Source: Cymbidium sinense (Eukaryota; Streptophyta; Magnoliopsida; Asparagales; Orchidaceae). Taken from it: a DNA stretch of 64,000 nt. The DNA is taken from NCBI GenBank assembly GCA_021442155.1, contig CM038229.1:98061271-98125270 (forward strand), written 5' to 3'. How positions within the stretch are numbered: position 1 is the stretch's first letter; each line of letters opens with the position of its first letter. Below the pieces are notes generated by a model. That model saw only the letters and a program-made list of their open reading frames with translations. It searched no databases and was not told the DNA's origin. Shown one piece after another: positions 12,703 through 23,215 of the stretch. Both the position numbers and the translations under genes were made by a program.

Positions 12703-14420
12703 AGGCCAAGAGGGAGTATCACATTCCATTTCATTTATTTGAAGGGTTGGAATTGGAGCAATTGAAAGAGAATGGTTAGAAATATTAGTGGGCTTTCCAC
12801 TCTTAGATAAATTTTGTAAGTATTTTTCACCCATTTTTTTTGTTTTACTTTTATGTTTATTGTATGTCATTTTACTTTCCCTCTTCTTTTTTTGTTTGAC
12901 ACTTTTAGTTTAAAATTAACGCTTTCCTTACTTAACGCGTTCTTGAGCCGTTCATTTCACTCTCCCATTTTTCTAAGCCAAAAGATTTGAATTTTGCCTC
13001 CCAAAGATCATCCTCAGGGTGTCGATTAGTATATTGGCTTTCTTAGTAAGCCCTCATGAGCATAATGAGTGGTGTCTTCTGACACCACAATCTTTCATAC
13101 CCACTATGCCCTCATGGGCATTAGGGGTCTTGAAACCTATAGAGAAATGCAATGCAAAGTGTATTCATTTTATTTTTTTCTAAGTCTAGATATTAGACAA
13201 TATTTCACAACATTTCATCTAGGGGAGTGACATCTAACGGATGTTGGATTACTAGGTATGCCTTTATGAGCGTAGGCGGTCTGCAACATCACGATTTTTT
13301 TTTCATCTTGACGCCTCATTTAGCATGACGAGGCCTTCGAACCTACAAAGAAATATAAGCATGTATATATATCCATATTCACATCCCACATGCGACTCAT
13401 TTTTCAGCGACGCAAAGATCGGCAAAGAGATGAGATTGGATATGCGGAAACCAAGAGAATAACCCGCTTTGACGTTGCAATGAGGCAAATTTGAAGAGGT
13501 AATGTAAGGAATGCGATGCCGAAATTGAAAGACTAACTCGCCTCTTGACGGTGTTGCTTCTCCATTATGGCAAAGCGAAGATTGGAAGGGTGATGCAAGG
13601 AGGGCAACACCGGAAACCGAAAGAAGAACTCTCCACTTGACGGTGTTACCTCCGACGGCAAAAAGTGGAAGGATAATGCGAAGTGACATCAAAATCGAAA
13701 GAAGATCCGCTTCTTGACGGTGCTCTTCCCGTTTGACAAAGCGAAATTTCATTTTGATAAAGCAAATTTGAAATTGAATTAGGAAAAATGAGGTAATTTT
13801 GGATTTGGAAAATTGGGATTTTCGGTTTGGGAAAGTGAGGGACTTGGGAAGATATCATTGGCCAAGAAGAATGAGGAAGGAGGAAAAATGAACAATGATT
13901 TTCGCCAAAGAAAATTGAAGGAAATAGGGGATTTTGATTTTGACTTTGACTGGGAAATGGAGAGAATGAAGAAGAGAATAAGAAGGAGGAAGAGGAAAGA
14001 GAAGGAAGAATTCTTACTATTTTTAGAGGAGGAAAGAAAACTGTGGTTTGGAGAGGGAGCAAATCTTTGCATTTTGGATTAAAAGGAAAGAATGAATGAG
14101 AAGGAGGGAAGCTTGCCGTCGGTTTGGAGAAGGAGAAAGTCTTACATGGAACGGTTGGAGGAACCGCTCACTGCCAAGTGAAGGAGGTGCGTCAATCGAT
14201 GGGAAGGAAGAAGGAGGTGCGCTTATGCTCGTGTGAAGAGGGGAGCCCGATTGGAGCGGCATCGCACGCGAAGAGGGAACTGGTTGGGTAGAAAACGGGT
14301 GAGATTAGGGCCGCCGGTAGATCCGTCACTAGAGAGGATTTAAATTAGATTTATTTTTAAATTGATTTTAAATGGATTAAATGACTTTAATGTGAATTTT
14401 ACGATAAAATCACATGGTTA

Positions 14421-14421
<1 letters not shown>

Positions 14422-14480
<59 letters not shown>
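14422..14480. repeat. (TA)n microsatellite
   Basis: This is an uninterrupted alternating AT run of about 59 bp inside the L LTR. The L copy at 46729-50350 has a shorter AT run at the equivalent place (47437-47452). Confidence 0.9.
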
Positions 14481-14484
<4 letters not shown>

Positions 14485-15264
14485 TTAAGGTTATTCCGCG
14501 AACATAACAAAGATAGTTTCCGATCGAGCTTTGGTTCAAGTCGGCATCAAATTGAGTTAATTTCACTCAAAATGCGCCGCCACTTTCGACCGCCGACGTT
14601 CATGCAAACTGTCCAATTTAGTAGAATAGTCTTCTGGATAGATTTTGACATTTTGAAGCTAATGACATGATCGTTTATGAACGGAGGTCGTTCATCTTCG
14701 GCTTCCCAACTCGATATGTATGTAACATTGATAGCTTGAGCTTAATCGTTGATCATTAGATTTTGAAATATTTATATTTTGATCAATTTCAACGCTATGA
14801 ATGTGACAATAAATGCTCACCGATCAAGTCGACCATTTTCGATGCCCAATACATTTCACCGATTTGTGTGTTGTCATTTTAAATCATTTGACATTTGCAT
14901 AGACTCATCCAAATAAATCGATGGACATTCTCATTTGATGATTTTGATGTTTCAAAGCTAACAATGTGATCAATTTCATGAATCGACGTCGAACATCGCC
15001 GTAACTTCGACCGATATGCATCGACACATTAATAGCTCGACGCTTTATCACGCTTTAGCTTATGCAATATTTATATGTTGATCAATTTTGACATTTTGAA
15101 CACGATGGAGAAGTCCATTCATTGATCAGGTCGCTTTGATCATTTTGGTGACGCCCAATGTATTTTGAGCTCGCTGCGACTATCACCTCAAGTCCGCCGA
15201 ATTTGACTTGTGGCTTGAATTTATGACACATATGTGGAGGTCAACAATGTGTCATACATTAAAA

Positions 15265-16425
15265 TTAATGGAGAGAGTAATTAAGCATAGGTTATGATGT
15301 GATACAAAAAATTTTCACAATCTTTGGTTTCATGCTAGGTAGATCTACTATGGATATTATACATTTGTTAAGAGGTTTGATGGAGAAGTATTGAGAAAGC
15401 AAGGAGGATCGACCTATGATATTTATTAATTTAGAAAGCTTATGATAATGTTTCAAGAGATGTTCTTTGGAGAGTTCTAGAAAAGAAAGGAGTTAATATT
15501 GGTTATATTCAAGTCATTAAGGATATGTATACTAGAGCTATTACTTATGTTCAAACACAAGGAGGATTGACAAAATATTATCCTATTTCAATTGGATTAT
15601 ATCAAGGATCGCCTTTAAGCCCTTATCTTTTTCTTTAGTTATGGGTGTTCTTATTAGGCATTTATAGGAAGATGTACCTTGGTGTATGCTTTTGTCGATG
15701 ACATTCTTCTTGTTGATAAGACTAGAGAGGGAGTCCAAGAGAAACTTGAATTATGGAGGTCAACCTTAGAGTGTAAAGGTTTTGTTTAAGTAGAAATAAA
15801 CTGAATATATTGAGTGTAATTTTAGTTGTAGAAGTTATAGACATTAGGTGAACAAGTCATTAAAAGAGTGAGATTGATATTTAGGAATGATGGTGAAATA
15901 GATGGAGATGTTATTAGTAGAATTGAGTTGCATGGTTGAAGTGGAGGAATGCATCTATTGTGATAGAAAAGTACCACTTAAACTTAAGGAAAAATTTTAT
16001 AAGATGGTGGTAAGACTTGCAATAATTTATGGTGCATAATGTTGGCCAATAAAAGGGAAGCACAGACAAAGTTAAGTGTTGCGAGATGAGGATGCTCGTG
16101 GATGAGTGGCTTTACTCTTAGAGATAAAATGCAAATGAGTATGTACAGAAAAGTTGGAGTAGCTCTAGTGGTAAATAAGATTAGAGAGAGTCCTTTAGAT
16201 GGTTTGGCCACATAAGCATCCCCAATGTCAGGAGAGAGTAGATGCCTTAGATTTGCCTTATGTTAAGAAAGATAGAGGTAGACCTAAAAGACATAGTTAA
16301 GATGTATAAAAATGACCTTAGTATACTTGAATTAAATGAGAATTTGACACATAATATGACATGATGGAGATGAAAGATTCATAGAAGACCCACTTAGTGG
16401 GATAAAGGCTTGTTGTTGTTATTGA
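15265..16425 (+). pseudogene. Non-LTR retrotransposon (RTE-like LINE) reverse transcriptase 3' relic
   Basis: On the plus strand, in shifting frames, are the hallmarks of a plant LINE reverse transcriptase: FGFMLGRST (about 15330), INLEKAYDNV (about 15420-15450), LYQGSPLSPYLF (about 15600), and the catalytic FVDD (15691-15702) followed by [11 protein letters not shown]. Downstream are C-terminal features RKVGVA (about 16150) and WFGH (about 16200), then a TGGGATAAGG motif and a short TTGTTGTTGTT tail (about 16408-16420), typical of RTE-type 3' ends. The FVDD frame is offset from the AYD frame, and stops are present, so it is dead. The 5' part, including endonuclease, is absent; the copy begins next to the element A LTR. 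Confidence 0.8.
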
Positions 16426-16549
16426 TGAAATTATTAGGAGGTGTTGAAATATTGTTTTAAAAAAAAATTTTGTTTTATTTTAAGAAATGGAATAACAAAG
16501 AGGGTCAACAATGCACCTTTTAATGGAGAAAAAAATATATTTTTGTAAA

Positions 16550-16830
16550 TATCAAAATTTAGATATTTGATATGCAAATACATAAGAATTACATGCTATG
16601 TATGTAAATATATTTTTAATCACTCTTGATTCTATTCCTAGAAGGAATAGAATCACTTCTTGCCTAGCGATGTATTTATTACAGGATAATCTTATTTTTG
16701 TAAATATAGGTATTGCTTGCCTTATTAATAGAGATCCTATTTTTGTAATATAGTTGTAATTGTTTGCCAAAATCTTCTTCCAACAAGTAGATGAATACGA
16801 TAAAGATTATTCTCTGTATATCCTATGATG
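16550..16830. repeat. LTR-like AT-rich fragment with a perfect hairpin
   Basis: GATTCTATTCC and GGAATAGAATC (about 16629-16655) form a perfect 11-bp inverted repeat with a 5-base loop. Flanking motifs such as TATTAATAGAGATCC resemble Copia LTR promoter regions. Element ends were not located, so this is tentative. The minus-strand frame at 16552-16770 shows no family features. Confidence 0.3.
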
Positions 16831-17437
16831 ACAGATCCATCGTGTTGGTCCATTCCTTAGGCTTTTAAAGTCCCTCATTCCACTTCTGCTTGCCCGGCCC
16901 ACAGATTTGTATTGATGTTTCTTTATTTTGTTTAGGGTCTTTTTTCTCATGGGTTGCGACAGATTTTGTTTGCTGAAGCCATGCACCTTTCTCTGTTTTT
17001 GATGTTTTATACCTCTAAATTATCTCCATCTGCCATTAATTTGAGCTAAAGGTCTCAATTTTTCCACAGCGAGAGAGGAATAATGCAGAGAGACAAGGAC
17101 GAATCTTCTGTACATTAAGGTTCTCTTGCTGCACTCTGCAAGGTTCTTTGGCTGCCTCACTGGGCTCTGAGTTGGTTGTACTGATATAGATACGGAGACT
17201 AAGATACAGTAGCATATAGCTACTATGGACACGAGATGTACATATTTTTAAAAATATAGAATAAAGGCATGCATTAAATACATTATTATCAATTAATAAT
17301 TTATAAAATTTAAAAGAATATATAATTATCATATAAATTATGTAAATATTAAATGAGTCAAAAAATTTAATGTTAAAATGGCAAACTAATATTGATATTG
17401 AATGATATAAAAATAAATAAAATTTCACATATCATTT
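16831..17437. other. AT-rich spacer, no gene seen
   Basis: The spacer lies between the LINE and LTR-like fragments and element E1. Short minus-strand frames at 17020-17428 show no recognisable domain, and the sequence has no clear repeat structure. Confidence 0.4.
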
Positions 17438-18201
17438 TGTTGCGCTAAAACCGGTAGAAGAAAAATTTACGCCTTACTTCTTTGAAAAGTCCAAAGACAT
17501 ACACAAGTATTTAAAGATAACAATAAAACTCCGGATATTTTTAATGGAAAACCTCAAAAGAGGGAAAACCACGAGGCCTAGCCTAGTAAAAAAGCTTCCA
17601 CTATGTGTTTGTTTCAGAGTACATCTTCCGATAACGGATTACAGAATCAGATATGAAATGGGCAACGCAGTAATAGAAAATGTTGACGACAATGTTGACC
17701 CGATGACGATGTTGACGTTGATGACGACGATAGTGGTCGGTGGTGATGATCGCAACAATGGTCGACGACGGGCGGCGACGGGATGATGGCGGCGTACGGC
17801 AGTGGCGACGACCGTCGAGCGACGATTGCTTTGGAGGATCTTTAGAGCTCTCCTCTCTTGCTTGCCCTTCTCTCCTTCCACTTGGCCTCCTCATACGAGA
17901 AATGAGAGGCTTTTATGACGGCGGTGTCTCAGAATACACGCAAAACCCGCACACCACTTCATCGGACGGCTCAAGATGATTCCCTCGATCATATGATGTA
18001 TTTTGTGTATTTGCATGCTCAAATGAAGTGAATTGTAAGATCTTTGGTTTGTTGAACCGCCGTCGAGACGCCGATTTGACTATAAACACTCCATATTTGA
18101 GAATTTCTAAAGTTTCTAATGATATTTTAAGTGCTTGACCCCAGCCAATTCTCGACGCCTTTCATCAAGATTCGGCTTCAATTAGAGGAATTTTAGGGTC
18201 A
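17438..18201 (-). repeat. 3' LTR of element E1
   Basis: On the minus strand it begins TGACCCTAAAATTC and ends TTTTAGCGCAACA. It shares with the E2 LTRs the AGCTCTAAAGATCCTCCAA block, the GGAAGATCTTGTACTC-like block and the CCCTCTTTTGAGGTTTT block. The TATA position has mutated to CATAAAAG (17910-17917). The frames inside it (17544-17979) are accidental; they read through a GAC-rich variable stretch. Confidence 0.7.
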
Positions 18202-18940
18202 TATCGCTGTTTCCTATTTTTGGATGACATTATCTCAATCATCCAAAAATATATGTCAAATACTTGAAAATAGCAAATTCTTCAATAAAATTTGAGGATC
18301 CATTAACTACACATTTTGAGAGAATAAATCTTCATGTGAGTACAATATTATAACTACTAAGTCGCAGACCGAAATGCGCAGTACGGCGATTTCAGGTTAC
18401 GGATCCATCCGTGCAACAGAGCTATACCGCGGCGTAGGAGCGGCGTATGGGCCGGCGCTGCTGGCATAAGGCTACAAGACATGGGCGTCATGGCGCTGCA
18501 TAGGCGGCACGCTGGTGTGGCGTCGCTGTTCGCAACGTGACGCTGGATGGTATATCATCGAACGGGTGATGCGCCGGGTCGCCGGCTCTGATCTCTGCCA
18601 CGGGTCGCTGGAAGATCGGGTTGGCTGAATGGCGGAGCTGGGCGAAGCACACGCAATCCACGGGTCGGAATACCGGTCGAACCACAGGACCCGTCGGCAG
18701 CGTCGGCCATCGCGGCGAGGCATGGGTCGGCTATGCATGGACCGGAAGTGCCTGCGGTCGGCTATTACGCCCATCGCCACGCGGCTACGGGTCGGCATGC
18801 CGACTAAAGGGTAAGACTGGACCGGCTGGCAGCGTTCGCTGACAGGCCACGGAGTCGCTGACAAGGCAAGCGGGTCTGCTACCAACGTCCGAATGACGAT
18901 TTTTTGACATTTTCGCTGCCGGTTTTTTATTTGCCCCTGT
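18202..18940. other. GC-rich region between the 3' LTR and the antisense TATA box of E1
   Basis: 18202-18360 is homologous to 41512-41650 (M2) and, reversed, to 38560-38721 (E2), including GGATGA(C/T)ATT-like and AATATATGTCAAATACTTGAA words. The following 500 bp is GC-rich and resembles 41660-42115 loosely. Several overlapping frames on both strands (18472-18885 and others) are what GC-rich, stop-poor sequence gives by chance; none shows a domain. Confidence 0.45.
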
Positions 18941-18945
18941 GAGTC

Positions 18946-18952
18946 TATAAAA
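18946..18952 (+). promoter_or_regulatory. TATA box antisense to element E1
   Basis: TATAAAA lies within GTCTATAAAACCCCAG. M2 has the same context at 42125-42131 in the same orientation relative to its element. The 30-50 bases downstream also share an AGA/CTTCTC-rich leader. Transcription would run rightward into the tandem arrays, opposite to the gag-pol direction of these elements. Confidence 0.5.
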
Positions 18953-19009
18953 CCCCAGGCTGGGAGAAGGCACCTTCTTCAGAGAGAAGGTCGGAGGTGA
19001 TCAAGACTG

Positions 19010-19400
19010 TAGTTCATAATGACGCGCCCCTCGAAGAGGTGTTAACTAACCTCGCCGATCGACCGGATTGAGACGACCTGCAGCTCATACCAAGGCTCCG
19101 CTTTTCCTCGAAAAGAGGTGTTCCTCGACCGACCGGACGGAGGCATAAGACCCGTAGTTCATACGGCAAGGCTCCGCTTTTCCCTCGAAAGAGGTGTTAA
19201 CTAACCTCACCGGACCGACCGGATCGAGGCATCAAGAACCGTAGTCATACTGCAAGGCTCCGCTTTCTCGAAGAGGTGTTAACTATCCTCGCCTGACCAA
19301 CCGATCGAGGCGATTAAGACCCGTAGCTCATACCGCAGGCTCCGCTTTTCCTCGAAGAGGTGTTAACTAACCTCGCCGACCGACCGGACGGAGGCTATTA
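19010..19400. repeat. Tandem array TR1 of E1, about 5 units of 75-85 bp
   Basis: Units carry GGCTCCGCTTTTCCTCGAAG, then AGGTGTTAACTAACCTCGCC, then GACCGACCGGA, GAGGC and AAGACCCGTAGTTCATAC. Units differ mostly by small deletions. A homologous reversed array lies in E2 (37945-38235), so the array belongs to the element family and not to this locus. There are no spacers of the CRISPR kind. Confidence 0.8.
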
Positions 19401-20335
19401 AGACCAATGAGTTCCGCGAAAGCTCCGCTCGAAAGGCGCCGACCGTGTTTGTGGACCGGCTCGGAGGCTTATCACCGGAGACCAGGTCGACAAGATGCTC
19501 GACGATGGTGGCCGATGACATCGGCCTACGACAGAACCGCGATGGTACGGCGAGGATAACCAGCCGACGATAGTCGGTGGCGCGACCGACGACGCAGTGG
19601 CTGGCGGTCGAATTCCGACGGTGAACGAATACTGGTGGCGCAATCGACGCCGTAGTTTACGGGATGACCATCGACATGGTGGTGACCGGCATTAAGATTG
19701 CCAACAAGGGCCGGGCGGTGACCGGACGATTGTAGTCTACGCACGGGAGTGGTCTGGCGACACTGGACATGGTCTACGGCAAAGGATCGACTACGGGTAA
19801 TGGCTACGCAAGACCTACGGCTGGCCGTTGGTGGTCGACCGGTGGTTGGCAACGAATCGGCGACGTCGACGTGGCGATCGCGGCCAGTAGTTGGCGTGGA
19901 TGACCGACGATGGTGGTGGATCGGAAGCGAGATTGCCTAGCGATGGTTTACGAATGACCTACGACCAGACGCTTACGGTGACCGCCTGCCGATTGGCGGT
20001 CGACGGGGTGCCAAAGAAGAATCGGGCTTACTGGTAGTCGACGGGCGATGACCGGGCGCTTCAGAGGTCGCGGATGACCTACGACGCATGGTGGTGACCG
20101 GGCGCGGTGACCGCTATGGGTTGGACGACAGGGTGGTCGGCAATGACAACCCACGAAGTCGACGCGGCGACCGACGCTTCCCGGGATGACCGGCGATGAT
20201 GGTAGGACCGATGAGATGCGCGATGGCGAAGGTCGACGACCGCCGCAGCGACCGCTGCATTGGCGAGAGTGGTCGGCAATGGCAACCGCGACGGTATCGA
20301 CGGCAGGCGCCGACGGCACCACGAGATCTTTGACC
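19401..20335. repeat. GC-rich degenerate repeats rich in GGTGGTGACCGG and GTCGACG words
   Basis: Words such as TGGTGACCGGC, GGTCGAC and CTACGAC recur irregularly between the two arrays, suggesting a strongly decayed tandem array. M2 has a shorter match (about 42350-42500, with GATGGTGACCGGCGTTAA). Many frames on both strands cross it without any domain. It takes the place where E2 keeps an antisense ORF relic. Confidence 0.5.
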
Positions 20336-20339
20336 TATC

Positions 20340-21690
20340 GAGGTTATTTATTAGAGTGACTCGATGGACGCTAACCTATGTGGAAGAGGTTGAATTGAAT
20401 TCGCCGAGAATTTTGACCCATCCGGTTGTTTGTCGAGTGTGACTCATGACGCTAACCTGTGTGGAAGAGGTGCATCAATGGCCGGTGATTTTGACCCATC
20501 CGGTTGGTTGTCGAGTGTGACTCAATGACGTTAACCGTGTGGAAGAGGTTACTGAACTGAGATTTTGACCCAGGGTTGTCGTGATGTTACCATGATAACC
20601 TAATAAGAGGTCTGAGGATTTTGACCTATCCGGTTATTTTTGGGTGTTGCTCGATGACGCAACTCGTGGAAGAGGTTGCATCAATCTCGAGGATTTTGAC
20701 CCATCCAAGGTTGTTTGTCGAGTGTGACTCGACGCAACCCGTGTAAGAGGTTGCATTGAATCGGAGTTTGACCCATCCGTTGTTTTAAGTGTTACGACGC
20801 GTTAACTGATAGAAGAGGTCGAATTGAATTGCTGAGAATTTTGACCTATCCGGTTGTTTGTCGTGGTGTTACCGATGACGCAACCTGTATGGAAGAGGTT
20901 GAATTGAATCCCGAGATTTTGACCTATCCGAGGTTATTTGTCAAAGTGTTCCTGCATGAAAACCTGTATGGAAGAGGTTGAATTGAACCACCGGATTTTG
21001 ACCCATCCAGGTTTTTTATCGAGTGTTACCCATGACGTTAACTGTGGAAGAGGTTGAATTGAATCCGAGGATTTTGACCCATCTGTTGTTTCGAGTGTTA
21101 CCCATGACGTTAACCTATATGGAAGAGGTTGAATTGAACCCGAGAATTTTGACCCATCCAGGTTGTTGTCGAGTGTTTATCCGGCACGCAACTTGTGGAA
21201 GAGTTGCAGAATGATTTTGACCCATCGAGGTTGTTTCGAGTGTTACCCGGCGACGCAACTCGGTGGGTTGAATCAATCCGCCGAGGATTTTGACCCATCC
21301 GAGTTGTTTGTCGTGTTACCCATGACGACGCAACCTCGTGGAAGGGGTTGAATTGAATCCGAGAATTTTGATCCATCCGAGGTTTGTCGAGTGTTATCCG
21401 GCGACGCAACCTATATGGAAGAGGTTGAATTGAATCCGAGGGATTTTGACCCATCCGAGGTTGTTTGTCTTTGCTTGATGACGTTAACTTGTATGGAAGA
21501 GGTCGTAGAAGTCCACCAAGGACCTTTTGACCCATCCTAGGTTGTTTGTCGAGTCTTTGCTCGCGACGCTAACTGTGGAAGAGGTCAGGAAGTCCACCAA
21601 GGACCTTTTGACCGATCCTAGGTTGTTTGTCGAGTCTTTGCTCATGACGCTTAACCTGTATGGAAGAGGTCGATTAAAACATCCATTTGT
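20340..21690. repeat. Tandem array TR2 of E1, about 18 units of about 75 bp
   Basis: Each unit holds GGAAGAGGTTGAATTGAATC, then GAGGATTTTGACCCATCC, then GGTTGTTTGTCGAGTGTTAC and GACG(C/T)(A/T)AAC. I count about 18 occurrences of the GAAGAGGT landmark between 20382 and 21668, an average spacing near 75 bp. The last units (21490-21690) use an alternative core, AAGTCCACCAAGGACCTTTT, which is also found in the M2 array. The reversed array in E2 (35630-35935) is homologous. Confidence 0.85.
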
Positions 21691-22002
21691 GATTGTAGCC
21701 AAAGTTGCTCCTTAACCTTGGCCTTTGTTTTTCCATGAGTGATTGGAAAATCAGCAAAACTTATATCTCTTCTCAATGTTGAAATATCCTCCTACTTTAA
21801 CTTGTTTCTTGGGATGATAATTAATTAGATGCTTAGCATTCATCTTCGAGATTAAGAGTTGCCCCGCCTATAATCAAGGAACAAAGTTTGATGAATCTTC
21901 ATTCTTCTCGCGCTTTTAAAGCTTGAAATGATCCACCTCGATGGTGGTTTTGATCTTGTTGGGAAACTTGGTCGCCATACAAGATGAAATAATGGGAATC
22001 GC
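21691..22002 (-). other. Leader remnant of E1 between PBS and array
   Basis: This stretch of 300 bp is all that remains of the internal region upstream of the array. No gag similarity is seen. The plus-strand frame 21941-22162 runs into the LTR and is accidental. Confidence 0.4.
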
Positions 22003-22020
22003 TTCCCATGACGCCAAACC
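22003..22020 (-). promoter_or_regulatory. Probable primer-binding site of E1
   Basis: On the minus strand, right after the 5' LTR, it reads GGTTTGGCGTCATGGGAA. The same place in M2 reads GGTTTGCCGTCTGTGGGAA (45766-45784). This resembles the TGGCGCC-type sites of plant Gypsy elements; the primer tRNA is not assigned. Confidence 0.5.
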
Positions 22021-22762
22021 GCTATGTTTAGAAAATCACATGGTAGAGCAAAAGTTTACTTTAGCTTCTTTGGAAAGTCCAAAGACACACAGTGTATTTA
22101 AAGAGTTTAACAATAAAACTCTAGATGTTTTACGTGAAAACCTCAAAAGAGGGAGCCACTAGAAAAGCTTCCACTATGTGTTTGTTTCGAGTACAAGATC
22201 TTCCCATACCGTGATTACAGAGAGAAATGGGCAATGCAATAAGACAATGTAATAATTACGATATAAGTTGACGATGTTGGACGAGACGATAGTGGTGGTG
22301 ATGATCGGTAACAATGGTCGACGGGCGAGGATCGGCGGTGGCGATGGCGGCCGGCGTGATTGACGACCATCGAGTGGCGACGATTATGCTTGGAGGATCT
22401 TTAAGTTCTCTCCTCTCTTGCTTGCCCCCTCCTTCACTTGGCCTCCCCTCATATGAGAAATGAGAGGCTTTTATAGATTGGAGGAGTGGTGTCTCTGTAA
22501 ATACATGCAAAACCACTTCATCTTCTCTCAAGATGATTCCCTCGATCATATGATTTTGTGTATTTGAATGCTCAAATGAAGTGAATTGTAAGATCTTTGG
22601 CTTGTTGGAACCGCTGTCGAGACGCCGATTTGACTATAAACACTTTATATTTGAGAGCTTTTAGAATTTAACCGATGTCTCAAAGATATTTTAAGTGCTT
22701 GATCTCACCGCCAGTTCAATTTTGCATCAAGATTCTGCTTCACTAGAGGAATTTTTAGGTCA
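22021..22762 (-). repeat. 5' LTR of element E1
   Basis: On the minus strand it starts TGACCTAAAAATTCCTC. It carries a good TATA box, TATAAAAG (complement of 22468-22475), followed by CCTCTCATTTCTCATATGAG and the CAAGAGAGGAG start of the transcribed part, and ends in the GAGGTTTTCACGTAAAAC region and TTTTCTAAACA. It is about 740 bp and clearly homologous to 17438-18201. The minus-strand frame 22256-22549 lies across it and is not a gene. Confidence 0.75.
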
Positions 22763-22769
22763 TATTAGT

Positions 22770-23215
22770 TGGTGGAGATGCGCAAGCAAGAGAGAGGAGA
22801 GAGCTCTAAAGATCCTCCAAGCACAATCGTCGCCACTTGACGGTCACCAACCAGCCGCCGCCACCACCGATCCTCGCCGTCGTCGACCATTGTTGCCGAC
22901 ATCACCACCACCACTATCGTTATCATCAACGCCAACATCGCCATCAACTTCGTCGTCAACATCGCCAACATTGTCTATTACTAAGAATCGCTGCATTTTC
23001 ATTTCTCATATACTGTAATCTCAGACGGAAGATCTTGTACTCAAACAAACACATAGTGGAAGCTTTTACTGGCTAGCCTCATGGTTTTTCCCTCTTTTGA
23101 GGTTTTCTACGTAAAACATCTGAGTTTTATTGTTCGCTTTTAAATACATGTATTCTGACTTTCCAAAGAAGTTAAGAACTTTTGCTCTACCGAACTCGAT
23201 TTTCTAACGCAACAC
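22770..23215 (+). repeat. Inverted R-U5-like fragment of the same LTR
   Basis: Starting at GCGCAAGCAAGAGAGAGGAG, it contains AGCTCTAAAGATCCTCCAAG, the ACGGAAGATCTTGTACTCAA block, AGTGGAAGCTTTTACTGGCTAG and TTTTCTAACGCAACA. These are the transcribed (R-U5) parts of the E1/E2 LTR, but in plus orientation and without the U3 and TATA parts. It lies head to head with the E1 5' LTR, giving inverted arms of over 400 bp around a spacer of about 330 bp. Confidence 0.7.

Larger units (their letters stand above)
6739..15246 (-). mobile_element. Element A: internally deleted Ty3/Gypsy Tat-type retrotransposon with very long LTRs
   Basis: Read on the minus strand, the order is 5' LTR (15246 to about 10990), an unrecognised leader or gag-like stretch (10950 to 9490), the end of integrase (9480-9000), a 3' UTR (9000-7269) and the first 530 bp of the 3' LTR (7268-6739). 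Both LTR pieces share the same 300-bp tandem units. Protease, RT, RNase H and most of integrase are missing, presumably by internal deletion near 9480. The closest relative in the window is element B (52688-61850), which shares the LTR, the 3' UTR and the integrase end. No intact frame remains. Confidence 0.7.
10990..15246 (-). repeat. 5' LTR of element A (L family, about 4.2 kb)
   Basis: The right edge GAGGTCAACA (ending 15246) is the complement of the TGTTGACCTC LTR start. The segment 10990-13750 is collinear with 52960-55550 in the same orientation and with 48640-50345 reversed: a TAGATAAGACACTACCCGA block at about 11080 and 52996, and GATCTAGATCCCATGG at about 11309 and 53239. It contains a purine-rich stretch (13780-14130), a GC-richer stretch to 14330, (TA)n at 14422-14480 and about 300-bp tandem units (14640-15246). 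The last 300 bp present in element B are missing. Several frames (for example 13303-13752 minus and 13813-14082 plus) lie in the compositionally skewed part and look accidental. Confidence 0.65.
17438..22762 (-). mobile_element. Element E1: gag-pol-less Tat-type element made of LTRs plus satellite arrays
   Basis: Read on the minus strand, the order is 5' LTR (22762 to about 22021), a PBS-like site (22020-22003), about 300 bp of leader, a 75-bp tandem array (21690-20340), GC-rich sequence (20330-19400), a second tandem array (19400-19010), an antisense TATA box, a GC-rich stretch (18940-18202) and the 3' LTR (18201-17438). No gag, protease, RT or integrase is found, although its LTR and arrays match those of E2, which has them. 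It is a non-autonomous deletion derivative of the E2 type. Confidence 0.7.

Noticed and set aside
13646..14262. Overlapping Ser-Phe-Pro-rich and Arg-Lys-Glu-rich frames
   Set aside because: They arise from the purine/pyrimidine-biased module of the L LTR and are not preserved in the other LTR copies.
18472..18885. Overlapping GC-rich frames as a coding gene
   Set aside because: Frames occur on both strands in several phases at once, and the sequence is a retroelement spacer shared loosely with M2.
20340..21690. Possible CRISPR array
   Set aside because: Units of about 75 bp are repeated head to tail without unique spacers, in a plant retroelement 3' UTR.
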